DNA from: Azolla caroliniana
Taxonomy: Eukaryota; Polypodiophyta
Direction of reading: 5' to 3'
Assembly (NCBI GenBank): GCA_043228905.1
Contig: JBHGNT010000011.1
Location: forward strand, 3,720,001-3,784,000
Length of the DNA: 64,000 nucleotides
The notes under the pieces are model-generated. The model ran no database searches and had not been told where the DNA came from. It saw only the letters and a program-made list of their open reading frames with translations. Within the stretch, counting starts at the first letter, position 1. Each line of letters starts with the position of its first letter. The position numbers and the translations under genes are program-made. Positions 34,451 to 46,197 of the stretch are shown here, piece by piece.

Positions 34451-35039
34451 TGTGGAGAACAAAACGGGAGTGTGCACATGTGCACACCAAAAAGGGAATT
34501 TGTATATAAAGATTAGGTAAAGTAAAGTATTGTTAAAGAAGTACAATAGGAATATTTTTATATGTGCTTATTGTCCCTCAAAAAGAGGGGAATTATGGGT
34601 AGGTGAGGGGAGGAGATCGTGGGGGGAAGATCTCTAACAAGAAAACGGTTATCATAATAGTTGGATGTGATGTCGACCCTCCCTCTCCTTGAAAGCTATA
34701 AAAGGGAGGGAAGGTGTTTGTGATGGGGGTCATTGTTTTTGGGATTTGGAGGGAAGGAAGGGTCTTTGTTTTCTATTTGAATTCTTTGTCATGATCCACG
34801 TGAGGCCTCCCTCGGAGCAGTGCGCCCGTGTGCTTCTGACTGGAGGCTCACCATTGTGTATCTGTAGCATTGTGTTTATCTACCGGCCTTGAGCCATTCT
34901 TATCTCATTTGTTCCTCTCCCTCTCTTGCTCACAAATCCTTTGGAGTACACCTGGAGGCCTACGCAGACAAATGGGGCATCGACGCGCTCTCTGCAGGCC
35001 TTTTGTGGCCAATTGGGCCATGGTTAAAAGTGTCTACAA

Positions 35040-36100
35040 CCATTTTGACAAACAACGAGACTGGAATGAGCAAGGATCATCGCCTGAGCTAGTTGTCAAT
35101 GGCGGAAGAACCGTGGATGTGTAGACTCGATCTAAAGAGGCGAGAAGTAGGGCCGACACAGGTCGGATAGCATCGGCTAATGTTGCGGCGGACCGTCCAA
35201 AGGGGTGGCATTGGAAGAGATCACGAAGATGGTGCGTGATCTCTAGATTTCCCAGGCCTTAAGGGATGGCAGGGGTCCTCTATGTAACCAACGGCCGCCA
35301 TACGTCTAGCGATACATGTGGTGCGACAGTAGCGACCACATTTGGAAGGACTGCACCAACTTTGCAGAGGTATTGAGGAACAATGTGGTGTACCTTTGGA
35401 ACAGTTGGATGCATGCAAGTGAAACTCGAAGGCCCTTGGAGATGAATACCGGATGGGGCAGGATGAAGAGGATAATGGAGGAAGCAATGGCACGGCATGT
35501 CGAAGTTGTCCACTACTCGGCATGGGCCGATATCCAGGTAGGAGGAGAGGAGAACACCAACACAGGAAATTACAATGGAGTCTAGTTGATTCTACTTGAA
35601 GGCTTCTCTGGAAAGACGCTAAAGAAGGAAGAGGGAAACCACGCAAAGAGGCAGATCTGAGAGGGTACCGAATGGGACGATCTAGTGCAGGAGAAGTTGA
35701 GCTTCGTGGAAGCTGCATGCCAAAATAGGTGGTTCTAGTGGATGAGAAGTATGCCAAAAAGGCTGGAGGAGTAGGCCCCTTGGGGGGATGTATGATACCC
35801 GGTGTGGGCTAAAGAGTGGCGATGGTGGTCCGCGCGACCTACAAGGGAAAGGAAAGATGAAGTTCCCAAGCTTTCGGCTAAGCTCGGAGATAGAGCAATG
35901 GAAGGACTTCTGGAAAGTCTTGGAGGAACGTATCCTTGATATTCGTGGAATTCACACTTAAAGTGTTGGGCATTGCAAAGAAGGAATTCCACGACATGGT
36001 CATTGACCTCGTGAAGAGGAAGTGGCTCTCGACAAAGCAAGCGAATATGAAATCCATCGATATCAACATTGTTCTAAGTCGATAGAGTAGAAAACCAAGA
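35040..36100 (+). pseudogene. GypM-family gag, plus-strand copy
   Basis: KGMALEEITKMV-type words (about 35200) precede a zinc knuckle at about 35310-35360, YMWCDSSDHIWKDCTNFAEV, matching CMWCDDVSHIRRDYDDFADA in GypM. Downstream (about 35900-36080) words such as VLGIAKKEFHDMVIDLVKRK match the start of the GypM protease region (VLGIARKEFHDSIIYLVKRK). Many frame breaks. Confidence 0.65.
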
Positions 36101-36104
36101 GGGA

Positions 36105-36356
36105 ATTATTCTGATCTACTCCTAATCGTGATGCAAGGATAGCAAGGATGAAGAACGAGTGGTGCTCCTTCTTAGTTGTAGTGTGCATGGTAGGAACAGA
36201 GGGCGAGCAACAAAAGGATTCAATAGAAAACTCTCAATATAGCAAGAGGGTGGAGGTTACATCAGAGAGGAAGAGGTAGTGAATCTCTACAATAGAGAAA
36301 AGGGGGAAAAAACCACAGAGAGGAAGCAAACTCTCACTCACTCGGTCACGGTCACT

Positions 36357-36413
<57 letters not shown>

Positions 36414-36439
36414 CCACACTACTAAGTGGAAGACCAGTT
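36105..36439. other. Noncoding insertion with (CT)n
   Basis: Separates the two halves of the GypM-family protein. Includes a CT run at 36359-36411. No terminal repeats recognised. Confidence 0.4.
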
Positions 36440-36930
36440 TTGGCCTTTTCACACTTAGCATGTATCGGGGGTACATGTATAACAAGCATGGTGGCAATCG
36501 ATGAGGTGGCGGGGGAGGAAAATTCGGACAGCCACTATACAAGGTTGCATTGGGCAAGAGCAACGACGGAAACGCCAGTCCGTATAGGGGGCGTAAAGGA
36601 ACCGGTGGTAGCGTTGATTGACCATGGGTCGGAGATCAACCTAATGTCAATGGACTTCTACAACAAGGGGAAGTGGCCAATCAACACCAATCACATATAG
36701 AGGATACGTGTGGTGACTCGCACTACGGAGGAACTGCATGGAGCATGCCCGAACAGCCTGGTGAAGGTTGGGGACATCGAGATCTACCATCACTTCTTTG
36801 TCCCGGAGGCATCCTCCAATCTAGTAATATTAGGTGAACCATACATTAGCACGGCCTAGATGGAGACAAAAGTACTGGACAATGGTTCGACCTACGCGAG
36901 GATAAATTTCGGACTAGATCTTAGTCACAA
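36440..36930 (+). pseudogene. GypM-family protease, plus-strand copy
   Basis: Reads VAIDEVAGEENSDSHYTRLH, then ATTETPVRIGGVKEPVVAL and IDHGSEINLMSMDFYNKGKW. A TAG follows at 36699, then a readable continuation (VRTTEEL-type, FFVPEASSNLVILGEPYI). The active site is D-H-G as in GypM. Confidence 0.72.
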
Positions 36931-37239
36931 ACACATTGGTATTCCATACCGGAATACAATCCAAGGGTGTGGTCAGAGGTATGATAATAATCCTTCAATC
37001 CCACCGAACATTCATACAAGCGTAAGATAGAACAATTTAGTGCACAAGAAGGCCAGTACACAAATCTTCCAATTATATTATATTACTTGTGGTCTCAATC
37101 AATACAATCCTAACTCCTTATATAGGTAGCCGGTTCTGATACAAAACGGTGTTCATCCGGATCGGTACATCTTTCTAGATCCGACACCTCTTAAAATAAT
37201 ATCTCTTCATATCTACTAATATTCCAAAATTATCCTAAT
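36931..37239. other. Noncoding, possible LTR piece
   Basis: Minus-strand TATA-like CCTATATAAGGAG at about 37117-37129. No ends identified. Confidence 0.25.
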
Positions 37240-37860
37240 TCGCCGGTTTTCGTATTCACAGTCTTTCCAGACTGTCTTCCAGATTTACAATACTTCAGCT
37301 CTACTTCTCTATGCAACACATGGCATGCCCGTGGGAAAGTGCCTTGCACATCGAACCCACATGCCCATAGCTCTCCTCCAATATCTCCAGAATATCTGGT
37401 TGTCCATCCTCTGTCCCATCCTATTGGGTTTCTGCCTGTTGTTGTAGTGGACTTCCGTTGTTCGTGGCAGTTCCTCATCTTCAACCATTTGTTGCCTCGG
37501 TGCTTGATCCACCACCTGCTCTACGCCTGTTTCTCTTGTTCCTCTTCCTCTGTGTGCATCTATTCGACTCCAGCTCCGGTCGCTCTTCATCATTAATATT
37601 TATCCGTTCAGCTTGGTTGTCTATGATCTGCCATTCTACCAATTGAACTCTCTCCTGGTCTTAAGTCTCCAACTCCAATGTCAACTGCAGTTGATCATCC
37701 TCAAACTCTTCTAACACTTTTAGTATTTCATCGGTTTGAACCTGAGCCATAGCTTGAAAAGCTTTTGATAATTCCTCCCGTATTCGAATTGTACTTTCTT
37801 CATCCATCTTCTAAAAATGATCTCCGGTCTTTACCCTGTTCTTTACATCCACATGGAATA
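37240..37860 (-). pseudogene. Gag N-terminal-like remnant
   Basis: Minus-strand reading from about 37812: MDEESTIRIREELSKAFQAM, then AQVQTDEILKVLEEFEDDQL, a glutamine/arginine-rich stretch, and a damaged Cys-rich stretch near 37340. Looks like the start of a retroelement gag. It may belong to a partner of GypT across the LTR at 37923-38367, but no primer site separates them. Confidence 0.4.
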
Positions 37861-37922
37861 CTTGCAGTTCTGCTGCTTGCCCCGATTATTACTTCCATAT
37901 TGCAGCAGAACTATTAGAGACA

Positions 37923-38367
37923 TGTACTAAAGTAAGCATTAGATAAGGATAGATTTAGGTAGATAGAAAGAAAGGAGAGAGAGAAAGAAGGGTGCCGATC
38001 CACCCGATCACCCCCGAGCGAAGGGATCGAGACGGACTCGAGCCTCGATCGGCGTCCCATACCACCGTCGTGGCATCGATTCATACCTGGTGCTGGTGCG
38101 CTCGCTACAAGAGTTGACCCACCACAAGACAGAGTCTCGACGTAGTCAACATGATAATGAAATGAGGGTAGCTAGGCCTCTATTTATAGCGATACCCAAG
38201 GCCCCCAGCCATGTTCACACTTGGCCTAATGGGTTGTCTCAATCCCAAGGATTTAAAAGTAATCCTCCCCTTCTTTACACTCTCGTTTAACCCTCACACT
38301 TATCCACGTGTATAGAATACTACGGTAAATTCTCACCACGGGATATTATATGGTCATGCCCGTAACA
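37923..38367 (-). repeat. GypT 3' LTR (about 445 bp)
   Basis: Minus-strand start TGTTACGGGCATGACC directly after the purine tract AAAGAGGGGGAGTA. TATA-like GCTATAAATAGAGG at about 38188-38201 (antisense). The far edge, TACTTTAGTACA at 37923, is the best TG/CA fit but less certain. Confidence 0.68.
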
Positions 38368-40590
38368 TACTCCCCCTCTTTAAAATATTGCACTCTTGCA
38401 ATGGAAAGTTAGGGAAGTTAGTTTTGAGAGTATTTTCGCGTTCGCATGTGGCATCTTTTATTGATTTATCCATCCATTTTATTTTAAATTCTCGGATTTC
38501 TTTAGTTCATAATTATTTTTTTTTAACATTGAGAATTCTTTCTGGAATATGTGGTTTAGAAGATAATTCTTCATAAGTAACTAGAGTTTCAGTTGTAACT
38601 GTATTGTCGATAGAACCTAGAAGTTTTTTTAGACAACTCACATGAAAGATTGGATGAATTCCAACACCATCGGGAAGAGCGAGACGATAGGCTGATGACC
38701 CAATGCATTTGAGGACTGTAAAAGGTCCACAAAACCATGGGGCTAACTTAGCGCACTTACCCGTAGACAATGTCTTAGAATTGTGAGGTACACGTTAAAA
38801 TACCTTCTGTCCAGGGTTGAATACACGAGGTTGCCTATGATGATAGGCATAAAAACGAGCTCTATCTTGAGCTGTTTTTATATTATCTCGTGCAATATGC
38901 AACATATCTTGCATATCCCGAAGATAGTTTTGTGTACTTCGCAACTCATCATGATGTATATTAACATCAATCGAGGCTCGTGGCTGAAAACCATACATCA
39001 ACATAAAAGGACTATATCCCGTCGACGTATGCTTGGAGCTATTATAAGCAAACTCCAAAATTGAGAGATAACGTTCCCATTTTGTTGGTTTTGCACCAAC
39101 ATATGCTCGAAGCATGTCCTCAATAATTTGATTTACTCGTTCTGTTTGTCCATCGGATTGAATATCATCCGTGGAGCTCATGTTCAACGTAGAACTTCTA
39201 ACTTCTTAAAGACTTGCATCCAGAAGTCACTAGTAAATTTTGGATCTTGATCACTCACGATATCCATCGGTAACCCATGAAAATGAAATAACTCATCAAC
39301 GAATTGGTAAGCCAATTCAGGAGCTGTTACCGTGGTTTTAGTAGCAATAAATCTGGCCATTTTAGTTAGTCGATCAACCACAACCCAGATGACATCATGG
39401 CCTTTTTAGGTGCGAGGAAGACTAACAACCAAATCCATGGATATACTTTCCCACTTATTATTGGGAATGTCCAAGGGATGTAAAGTCCTGCGGCTTTAAG
39501 TCGCTTGGCTTTGTTAACCTGACATTGGTGACATTTAGTCACATAGTTATGTATGTTAGGACGCATCTTAGGCCAATAAAATTGAGTGGAGATGAGAACG
39601 AGTGTACAATGTATTCCAGGGTGCCCTGCTGAGGGTGCATCATGGAATTCAAAAAGAATCCTCTTTTTGACCTCGGGTAAATCTGGAACACAAACCTTCC
39701 CATTACGGTAGAGAAGACCGTTAGCAATGTGGAAGTATTCCTTCAAGGATGTGGTGGTGTCTGTTCCAGACTCAACTCTTGCCCAGTATTTTGCAAAATA
39801 ATTGTCATTAGGATACTTTCCTTGAAGGTGATCATAAAGATCTGATGTTATATCAGTGAAGCTAAGCATGTTAACTTCACGGATGCGACTTAGTGCATCA
39901 GCAACAGTATTCATGGAACCTTTACGATATCGTATGGAAAAATCAAAGTCCTGGATGAGATTAGCCCATCATGCCTTACGACCTTTCAGGTCTTGTTGGT
40001 CACAAAAATATTTCAAGGACTCGTGGTCCGTAGTTACCATAAAGCGATTTCCATAAAGATAATGGCGCCATGTTTTGAGCGCATGTATAACTGCAAATAG
40101 TTCCTTTTCTTGAACGGTATACCGAATTTTAAGCAGAATCAAGTTTCTTACTCTTGAATGCTATTGGTTTACCATCTTGATATAAGACAGCACATATAGC
40201 ATAATCGCTTGCATCGGTTTCAACCTCAAAAGGTTTTAAAGGATCGGGTAAAAGAAGTGAAGGAGCCTTGCATACCAGGTCCTTGAGTTCCTTAAAGGCG
40301 AGGTCTAGTGTAGCATTCCACACAATAGGTTTTGTAGACTTACGCGTTTGACCTTTTAGAAGATCAGTAAACGGCGTCGTCAATTAGGAGTAATTACGAA
40401 GGGATTTTCGTTAAAAGCCGAAAAAACCAAGGAATGATCGAACTTCTCGAATGTTCCGAAGAGTGGGGCAAAGCTTGATTTTCTCGATGCGAGAAGGATC
40501 AATTTCAACTCCTCGTTCGGTTATAAGATGTCCAAGGTAAGTAATTGATTTCTTGAAGAACTCACATTTCGAGATCTTCGCATAGTGCCA
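38368..40590 (-). pseudogene. GypT RT end, RNase H, integrase and chromodomain
   Basis: 40580-40384: AKISKCEFFKKSITYLGHLI and RSFLGF (RT thumb). 40383-40129: FEVETDASDYAICAVLYQDG (RNase H). 39914-39366: ADALSR, then the integrase zinc finger HPGIHCT...CHQCQ. 39381-39184: MVDRLTKMARFIATKT and VSDQDPKFTSDFW (catalytic Asp). 39187-38795: SDGQTERVNQIIEDMLRAYV (catalytic Glu in QTERVN). 38770-38513: HPIFHVSCLKKLLG. Then the chromodomain: IPERILNV, a frame break, and TKEIREFKIKWMDKSIKDAT, followed by Cys where Trp is usual. Stops and shifts throughout. Confidence 0.85.
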
Positions 40591-41429
40591 CTATTCGAAG
40601 TAGACGTTGTCGGGGCAATTGCCTCGTATATAGTGCACCCGAAAGAAGTCAGGGACGAGCCAGATCAAGAGGCAATCCGGGAACTACGACAGGCACAGGA
40701 ATCCTTGGAACGGGAAATAGCGGTCTCACAACGAGTGAAGGCATCCCAGTTAGAGGAGGTAAACCTTGGGACCGGCGAAGCACCAAAACCAGTAAATGTT
40801 GCAAAAGAAATGCCACCGGTAGAAAAATAGCCAATGGTGGAATTACTTAAAGAGTTTCAGGATGTATTTGCGTGGTCATATGAAGACATGCGAGGATTAG
40901 ACCAACATCAGGTCTATCTCACCAAGGATGCAAAGCCAGTAGCCCAACAATGATACCGGATGAATACGAACTATGTTGTAAAAATGAAAGAAGAAATCGA
41001 TAAGCTGCTAAGAGTCGATTTCATCCGACCGGTGAAACAAGCGACATGGCTAAGCCCAATTGTGGTTGTACCCAAGAAAAACGGAAATATACGGGTCTAT
41101 GTCAACTACCAAAATTTAAATGCGGCTATGGTGACGGGCGGGTTTCCGCTACCATTTACGGATGGGGTCTTAGACGCGGTAGCCGGTCATGAGGTGTACA
41201 GTTTTCTCGATGGATTTAGCGGATACAATCAGATCGGGATGCACCGAATGGGGATTGTTCCTCACAATGGTGATGATGTTCAAGCTCAAGATGGTGCCGG
41301 AAATGTTCCAGCGGATTATTATGGAAATATGCGGGGAATACATTTCAGCCTTTATGCAGGTGTTTCTAGATGATTTCATTATCTATAGGAGGAATGGATG
41401 AAGGGAGAACACCTGGACCATCTCCGAAT
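40591..41429 (+). pseudogene. GypR pre-RT spacer and RT first half
   Basis: Starts inside VDVVGAIASYIVHP, then EEVNLGTGEAPKPVNV and a TAG at 40828. LLKEFQDVFAWSYEDMRGLD follows, with QQ-YRMN (TGA at 40951). RT blocks: KMKEEIDKLLRVDFIRPVKQ, SPIVVVPKKNGNIRVYVNYQ, GHEVYSFLDGFSGYNQI and, after frameshifts, QVFLDDFIIY near 41365. Ends at the CopF insertion. Confidence 0.84.
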
Positions 41430-42082
41430 TGTTGAAAAACAGTGCTCGGCCACAACCGAGGAATAGGATCAACACACAGAAAACGGGAAATACAAAGTGC
41501 ACGAGGACAATAGGGAGAAAGGTACACTGGATATTTTACGTGGAAAACCCTAAATGGGAAAAAACCACGGGAGTCCTGAAACTCCAACTATCACTATGAA
41601 CAGGGATGTACACTGGTGAAGCTACAAGGCAACAACCTTGAGCTCACTGTCTTCGCCACAGGCGGCGGTAATACACAGAGGCAACGACCTCTTCGTCTCT
41701 CTCTCTCTCTTTCTCTCTCACTCGGCTGCTCTCACTCTTCACTCCTCTTGAGTGGAAAAACAGAAAAAAATGAGAAGCGACATCAAACTGTTTGCCCTAA
41801 ATCATATTTATACACATATGACTTTCGGGCTATTTACAAATATAGCCTCAAGGGGCCCTTGGCAAACATATTCACAAATATGTCCCCGCATCCGGATCTC
41901 TCTCCGAGTACATACGTCATCCGGCTCCGCAATCGGGGTCTTCATCATCCGGCTCCGTAACCGGGGTCTTCATCATCCGGCTCCGTAACCGGGTACTCTT
42001 CATCACCCGGTTCCGTAACGGCCTCCGGGCTTGCCGTCATTCATCTCCGGACATCCCATCCGGAGGGACCGAAATCCCAACA
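41430..42082 (-). repeat. CopF 3' LTR (653 bp)
   Basis: Minus-strand start TGTTGGGATTTCGGTCCC, end CTGTTTTTCAACA. Contains three to four units of the CopA-type 28-bp repeat (about 41926-42015) and TATA-like GTATAAATATGATTT (about 41800-41815, antisense). Confidence 0.94.
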
Positions 42083-42092
42083 AACTCCCCCT

Positions 42093-45000
42093 TCACTTCG
42101 GCATGGGATGTCTCTCCAACCCGATCCTCTTCCGGCATGCTTCCAGCTTGTCGGGTGTGAGCACCTTGGTCAGCATATCCGACCCGTTCTCGTCCGTGTG
42201 GATCTTCGTCAGCACGAACTCCTTGTCTTCTATCCTTTCCCGGATCCAGTGGTATCTACGCTGGATGTGCTTCGTCCGGGAGTGATAGGCCGCGTTCTTC
42301 GCAAGGTGGATGGCACTCTGACTGTCGCAGTAGAGTCGGTACCCCTCCTGCCGGATACCGAGCTCTCTAATGAAGTCCTTCATCCATATTATTTCCTTGC
42401 CGGCTTCAACAGCCGCCATGTACTCCGCCTCCGTAGTTGACAACGCAACCGTCTTCTGCAGCCTCGACTGCCACGAAACAGCTCCCCCTGCATACGTCAT
42501 CACATACCCTGATGTGGACCGGCTAGTATCTGCATCAGCCGACATATCCGAATCGGTAAAGCCGTCGAGTTCGGGCTTACCGGAGCCGAATCGGAGGCAC
42601 ACGTTTGCCGTGCCCTTCAGGTATCAGAGTATCCACTTGACCGCGTTCCAGTGCTCTTTGCCGGGATTGCTCATGTACCGGCTCACCACTCCGACTGCGT
42701 ATCCTATGTCCGGTCTTGTACACACCATTGCGTACATCAAGCTTCTGACGGCAGAGGCATATGGTACTTTCATCATGTCCTCCTTCTCAGCCTTTGTCTC
42801 GGGGCTTTGCTTGCTGGACAACTTGCAGTTTGCCGGGAGGGTTGACCCGACCGGTCTTGCTTCCGACATGTTGAACCGGTGAAGCACCTTTGTCACGTAC
42901 TTCTCCTGTGACAGCCACAACTGCTTCTTCTTCCGGTTCCGGATGATGTGCATCCCTAGTATTTGCCTCGCTGGACCCAGGTCCTTCATTGAGAAAGTTC
43001 GGTGAAGCGCTTTCTTCAGCATCCGTATCTTGGCCTGGTCCCGTCCGATGATCAACATGTCATCCACGTACAGGAGGAGTATTAGAAAGTCTCCTCCTTC
43101 GAACTTCTTCACAAACACGCAGTGATCGGACTGCGTTTTGTGGTACCCTTCGTCGGTCATGAAGGAGTCGAACTTCCGGTACCATTGCCGGGGAGCCTGC
43201 TTCAGTCCGTAAAGGCTCTTCTTCAACCGGCATACCAGGTGCTCCTTCCCTTTCTTCTCGAATCCTTCCGGTTGCTGCATGTAGATCTCTTCTTCGAGGT
43301 CACCGTGAAGGAATGCCGTCTTTACGTCCATTTGTTCTACCTCGAGGTCCATGCTTGCCGCTATGCTCAGCACCGTCCGGATGGAGGTCATCTTCACTAC
43401 CGGGGCAAATATCTCGTCGAAGTCGACGCCCTTCTTCTGCTGGAACCCCTTCACTACGATCCTGGCTTTGTATCTCGGGGGGTTTCCGGCATCTCCCGGT
43501 TTCAGCTTGAACACCCACTTGTTTCGAAGTGCCCGCTTACCTTTCGGCAACTCCACAAGTTCATATGTGTGGTTCTCATGCAGGGAATCCATCTCCTCCT
43601 GCATGGCACTTAACCACCTGCGGCTATGGTTGTCAAGCTTTGCTTCTTCAAAACTTTCTGGCTCCCCCTCGTCGGTTAGCAGCACGTGCTCTGGTTCCGG
43701 AAATCTCCGGGGGGCCCTTCTCTCTCTTAGAGGATATCTCCGTTCCGGAGCTTCGGTAACCGGCTCCTCCGTTTCCTCTTCATCCGAATCCATTTCGGGA
43801 TCGGGGCCGGTTCCGGTATCAGTTTCATCTTCCTCGGTCGGTTCTGTTTCTTCACCGTCTTCGGCCGGATCCTCGAGTGCTAACCGGTCCCTTGCCGGTC
43901 GGGACTGCTCTTCGTAGAGTTGATCCTCACCGGTTGACTTGGAGCTCTTCATCTTCTTCTCTGACTCCCAGTCGGCGAGTGTCTTGTCCTCCATGAAGAT
44001 GATATCACGACTCCTGAATATCTTCTTGTCGACCGGGTCCCATACTCGGTAGCCGAACTCGTCGTCCCCGTAACCGAGGAATATGCATGGCCGGGTCTTT
44101 GGATCTAACTTTCCTCTCCGGTCCTTTGCCACATGCACGTATGCGAGACACCCGAACACCTTCAGATGCCGGTAGGACACTTCCTTACCGGTCCACACTT
44201 TCTGTGGCGTGTCTCCGTCCAAAGGTACTGAGGGTGATTTATTTATCACATACGTCGCCGTCGACATTGCCTCAGCCCAAAATCCCTTGGGTAATTTCGC
44301 ATGTGCTAGCATACTCCGGACCCTCTCCATTATGGTCCGGTTCATCCTCTCGGCCAGCCCGTTCAGTTCCGGCGTCTTCGGCACAGTAAACTCGAGCCGG
44401 ATTCCCTTCGAGCGACAGTACTCCTGGAACTGCCCCCGGTATTCCCCTCCGTTATCCGCTCGTATCGCTTTCAGCTTCTTGCCGGATTCCTTTTCCACTC
44501 TCGCGTGGAGTTCTTTGAAGACGGACAATACTTGGTCCTTTGTCTTCAACGGTGCCGTCCACAGCTTCCGGCTGTGGTCATCAATGAATGTCACGAAGTA
44601 CTGGGCTCCGCCATGTGACTTCGTCTCTACTTGACACACGTCAGTGTGCACCAACTCCAATGGTGCGCTACGTCTCGTCGGTGACCTTGTGTGGAAGGAG
44701 GTCCGGTTTTGCTTACCGGCCAGACAGTCGGTACACTTCCCCAAGTGTACATGCTTTACCGGTATCAGGTTGTCTTCGGCAAGCCTCTTCATCCCCTTCT
44801 CACTCATGTGGCACAGTCTTTTGTGCCACAGCTCACCGGCAGTGTCGGCTGCCACATTCAACTCTTCCGGACATAAACGGGCATTCATCAGGTACAGTGT
44901 GTTGTCTTTCCGGGCCCGAGCCACTATCAGGCTCCCCTTGCTGAACTTCATTTCGCCGTTCCGGATGCTACCCGTGTAGCCTTCATCGTCTAGCCTCCCA

Positions 45001-46166
45001 GCCGAAATCAGGTTCAATCGAACCTCCGGAACGTGTCGGACATCCTTCAGCAGCATTTTGCATCCGGTCGGGGTTGTCAACCACACGTCTCCTATGCCGG
45101 CAATCCGGCATGTGCCTTCATTTCCCATCCGGACACAGCCGTGCTCACCGGCTGTGTAGGATGAGAAGTATTTCTTCTCCGGGGTCAGGTGGAACGACGC
45201 TCCGGAATCGACCACCCAGGTCATCTCTACACCAGCAAGGTTCAGCTCCCTCTCTTCGGTAATGAGCATTATCTCTTCTTCACTTGCCGCGAGTGCCGTC
45301 GTTCCTTTCCGGTCCTGCCCTCGCCGATCCGGACCTCTCCGGTCCGTGGCTCCCCGGTATGCACCGTTTCTCTCCGGTGACTTCTTCGAATCGGTGTCGT
45401 CAGCTCCGTTGTCCTTTCGGTAATGCCGACAATTCTTCCGGAAGTGCCCCGGCTTCCCACAGTGGAAGCATGTGGGTCTTCCTCTTGACTGCGACCGGGT
45501 CCCCGACTTCTCCCGTCTTTGCAGACTCCGGTTCCATTGTCTTCCCCGTTCCGATTCAGTAAGCAGCGCCTTCGAGTCGGAGGCCGGTTCTTTATCTTTC
45601 CGACGCGCTTCTTCGTTCAAAATGCTTGTCTTTACCGTCTGTAGAGACAAGTTATCTTCGGTGCAGGAGGTGCTGAGAGTCACCACCAAGTTCTCCCAGC
45701 TTTCCGGCAATGTACACATCAGAATGATGGCTTGCATTGCATCCTCCAACGGGAACTTGATCGCCGCAAGCTGGTTCACGAACCCCATGAACGTGCTCAC
45801 GTGTTCCACCATATTCTCGCCGTCCCGGTACTTGAGGTTCACTATCTTCCTCATCAGGGAGGTCCGGTTCAACGCATTCTTCCTCTCGTAGAGGCCCGAC
45901 AGCTTCTTCCACATCTCATATGCGTTGGTGTCGTTCGCCACATGTTGTAGGACGCTTACATCGACATATTGCCGGATCGTCGCTACGGCTTTCCGGTTCA
46001 GGAGCTTCCACTCCGACTCTATTACTCCCTTGGGTATCTCGGCATTGTCGATCGGTTCGTACAGGTCTCGGACGATGAGAAGGTCTTCCATCTTTATCTT
46101 CCAGTCGGCGTAGTTCTGTGAGTTCAACACCATCATGCCCGGAGGCCCACTACCGCCGCCTTCCAT
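42093..46166 (-). pseudogene. CopF GAG-POL polyprotein, one in-frame stop
   Basis: 1358 codons, start Met at 46166 (MEGGGSGPPGMM), the same length as CopA with no frameshift. All domains and motifs sit at the same residues: CCHC knuckle about 233, protease Asp320, integrase Asp509/Asp571/Glu606, RT YVDD about 1033-1036, RNase H about 1200-1350. A TGA at 42624-42626 (codon 1181, in the RT-RNase H connection, KWIL-YLKG) replaces CGA, which CopA retains; again a C-to-T change at a CG site. At codon 707, where CopA is broken, CopF has an intact Arg. The open frame continues upstream to a Met at 46355 inside the LTR; I treat that as chance. Confidence 0.93.
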
Positions 46167-46182
46167 TTTCTGTGTTACCGTC

Positions 46183-46194
46183 GCTCTGATACCA
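46183..46194 (-). promoter_or_regulatory. CopF primer-binding site
   Basis: Minus-strand TGGTATCAGAGC, three bases from the LTR end, as in CopA. Confidence 0.93.
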
Positions 46195-46197
46195 ATT

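Larger units (their letters stand above)
34451..36930 (+). mobile_element. Second GypM-family element, plus strand, gag to protease
   Basis: LTR-like stretch 34451 to about 34990 (starts TGTGGAGAAC; TATA-like GCTATAAAAGGGAGG at 34697-34711), gag with CCHC knuckle (about 35040-36100), a noncoding insertion with a CT repeat (36105-36435), then protease (36440-36900). RT onward is missing. Borders are approximate and no second LTR was found. Confidence 0.65.
37923..40590 (-). mobile_element. Ty3/gypsy chromovirus GypT, 3' part with LTR
   Basis: Leftward from 40590: RT thumb, RNase H, integrase, chromodomain, purine tract (antisense of about 38368-38380) and 3' LTR (37923-38367). Gag, protease and most of RT are missing. 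At about 40590 it meets plus-strand GypR, an unrelated gypsy, in opposite orientation. Confidence 0.85.
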
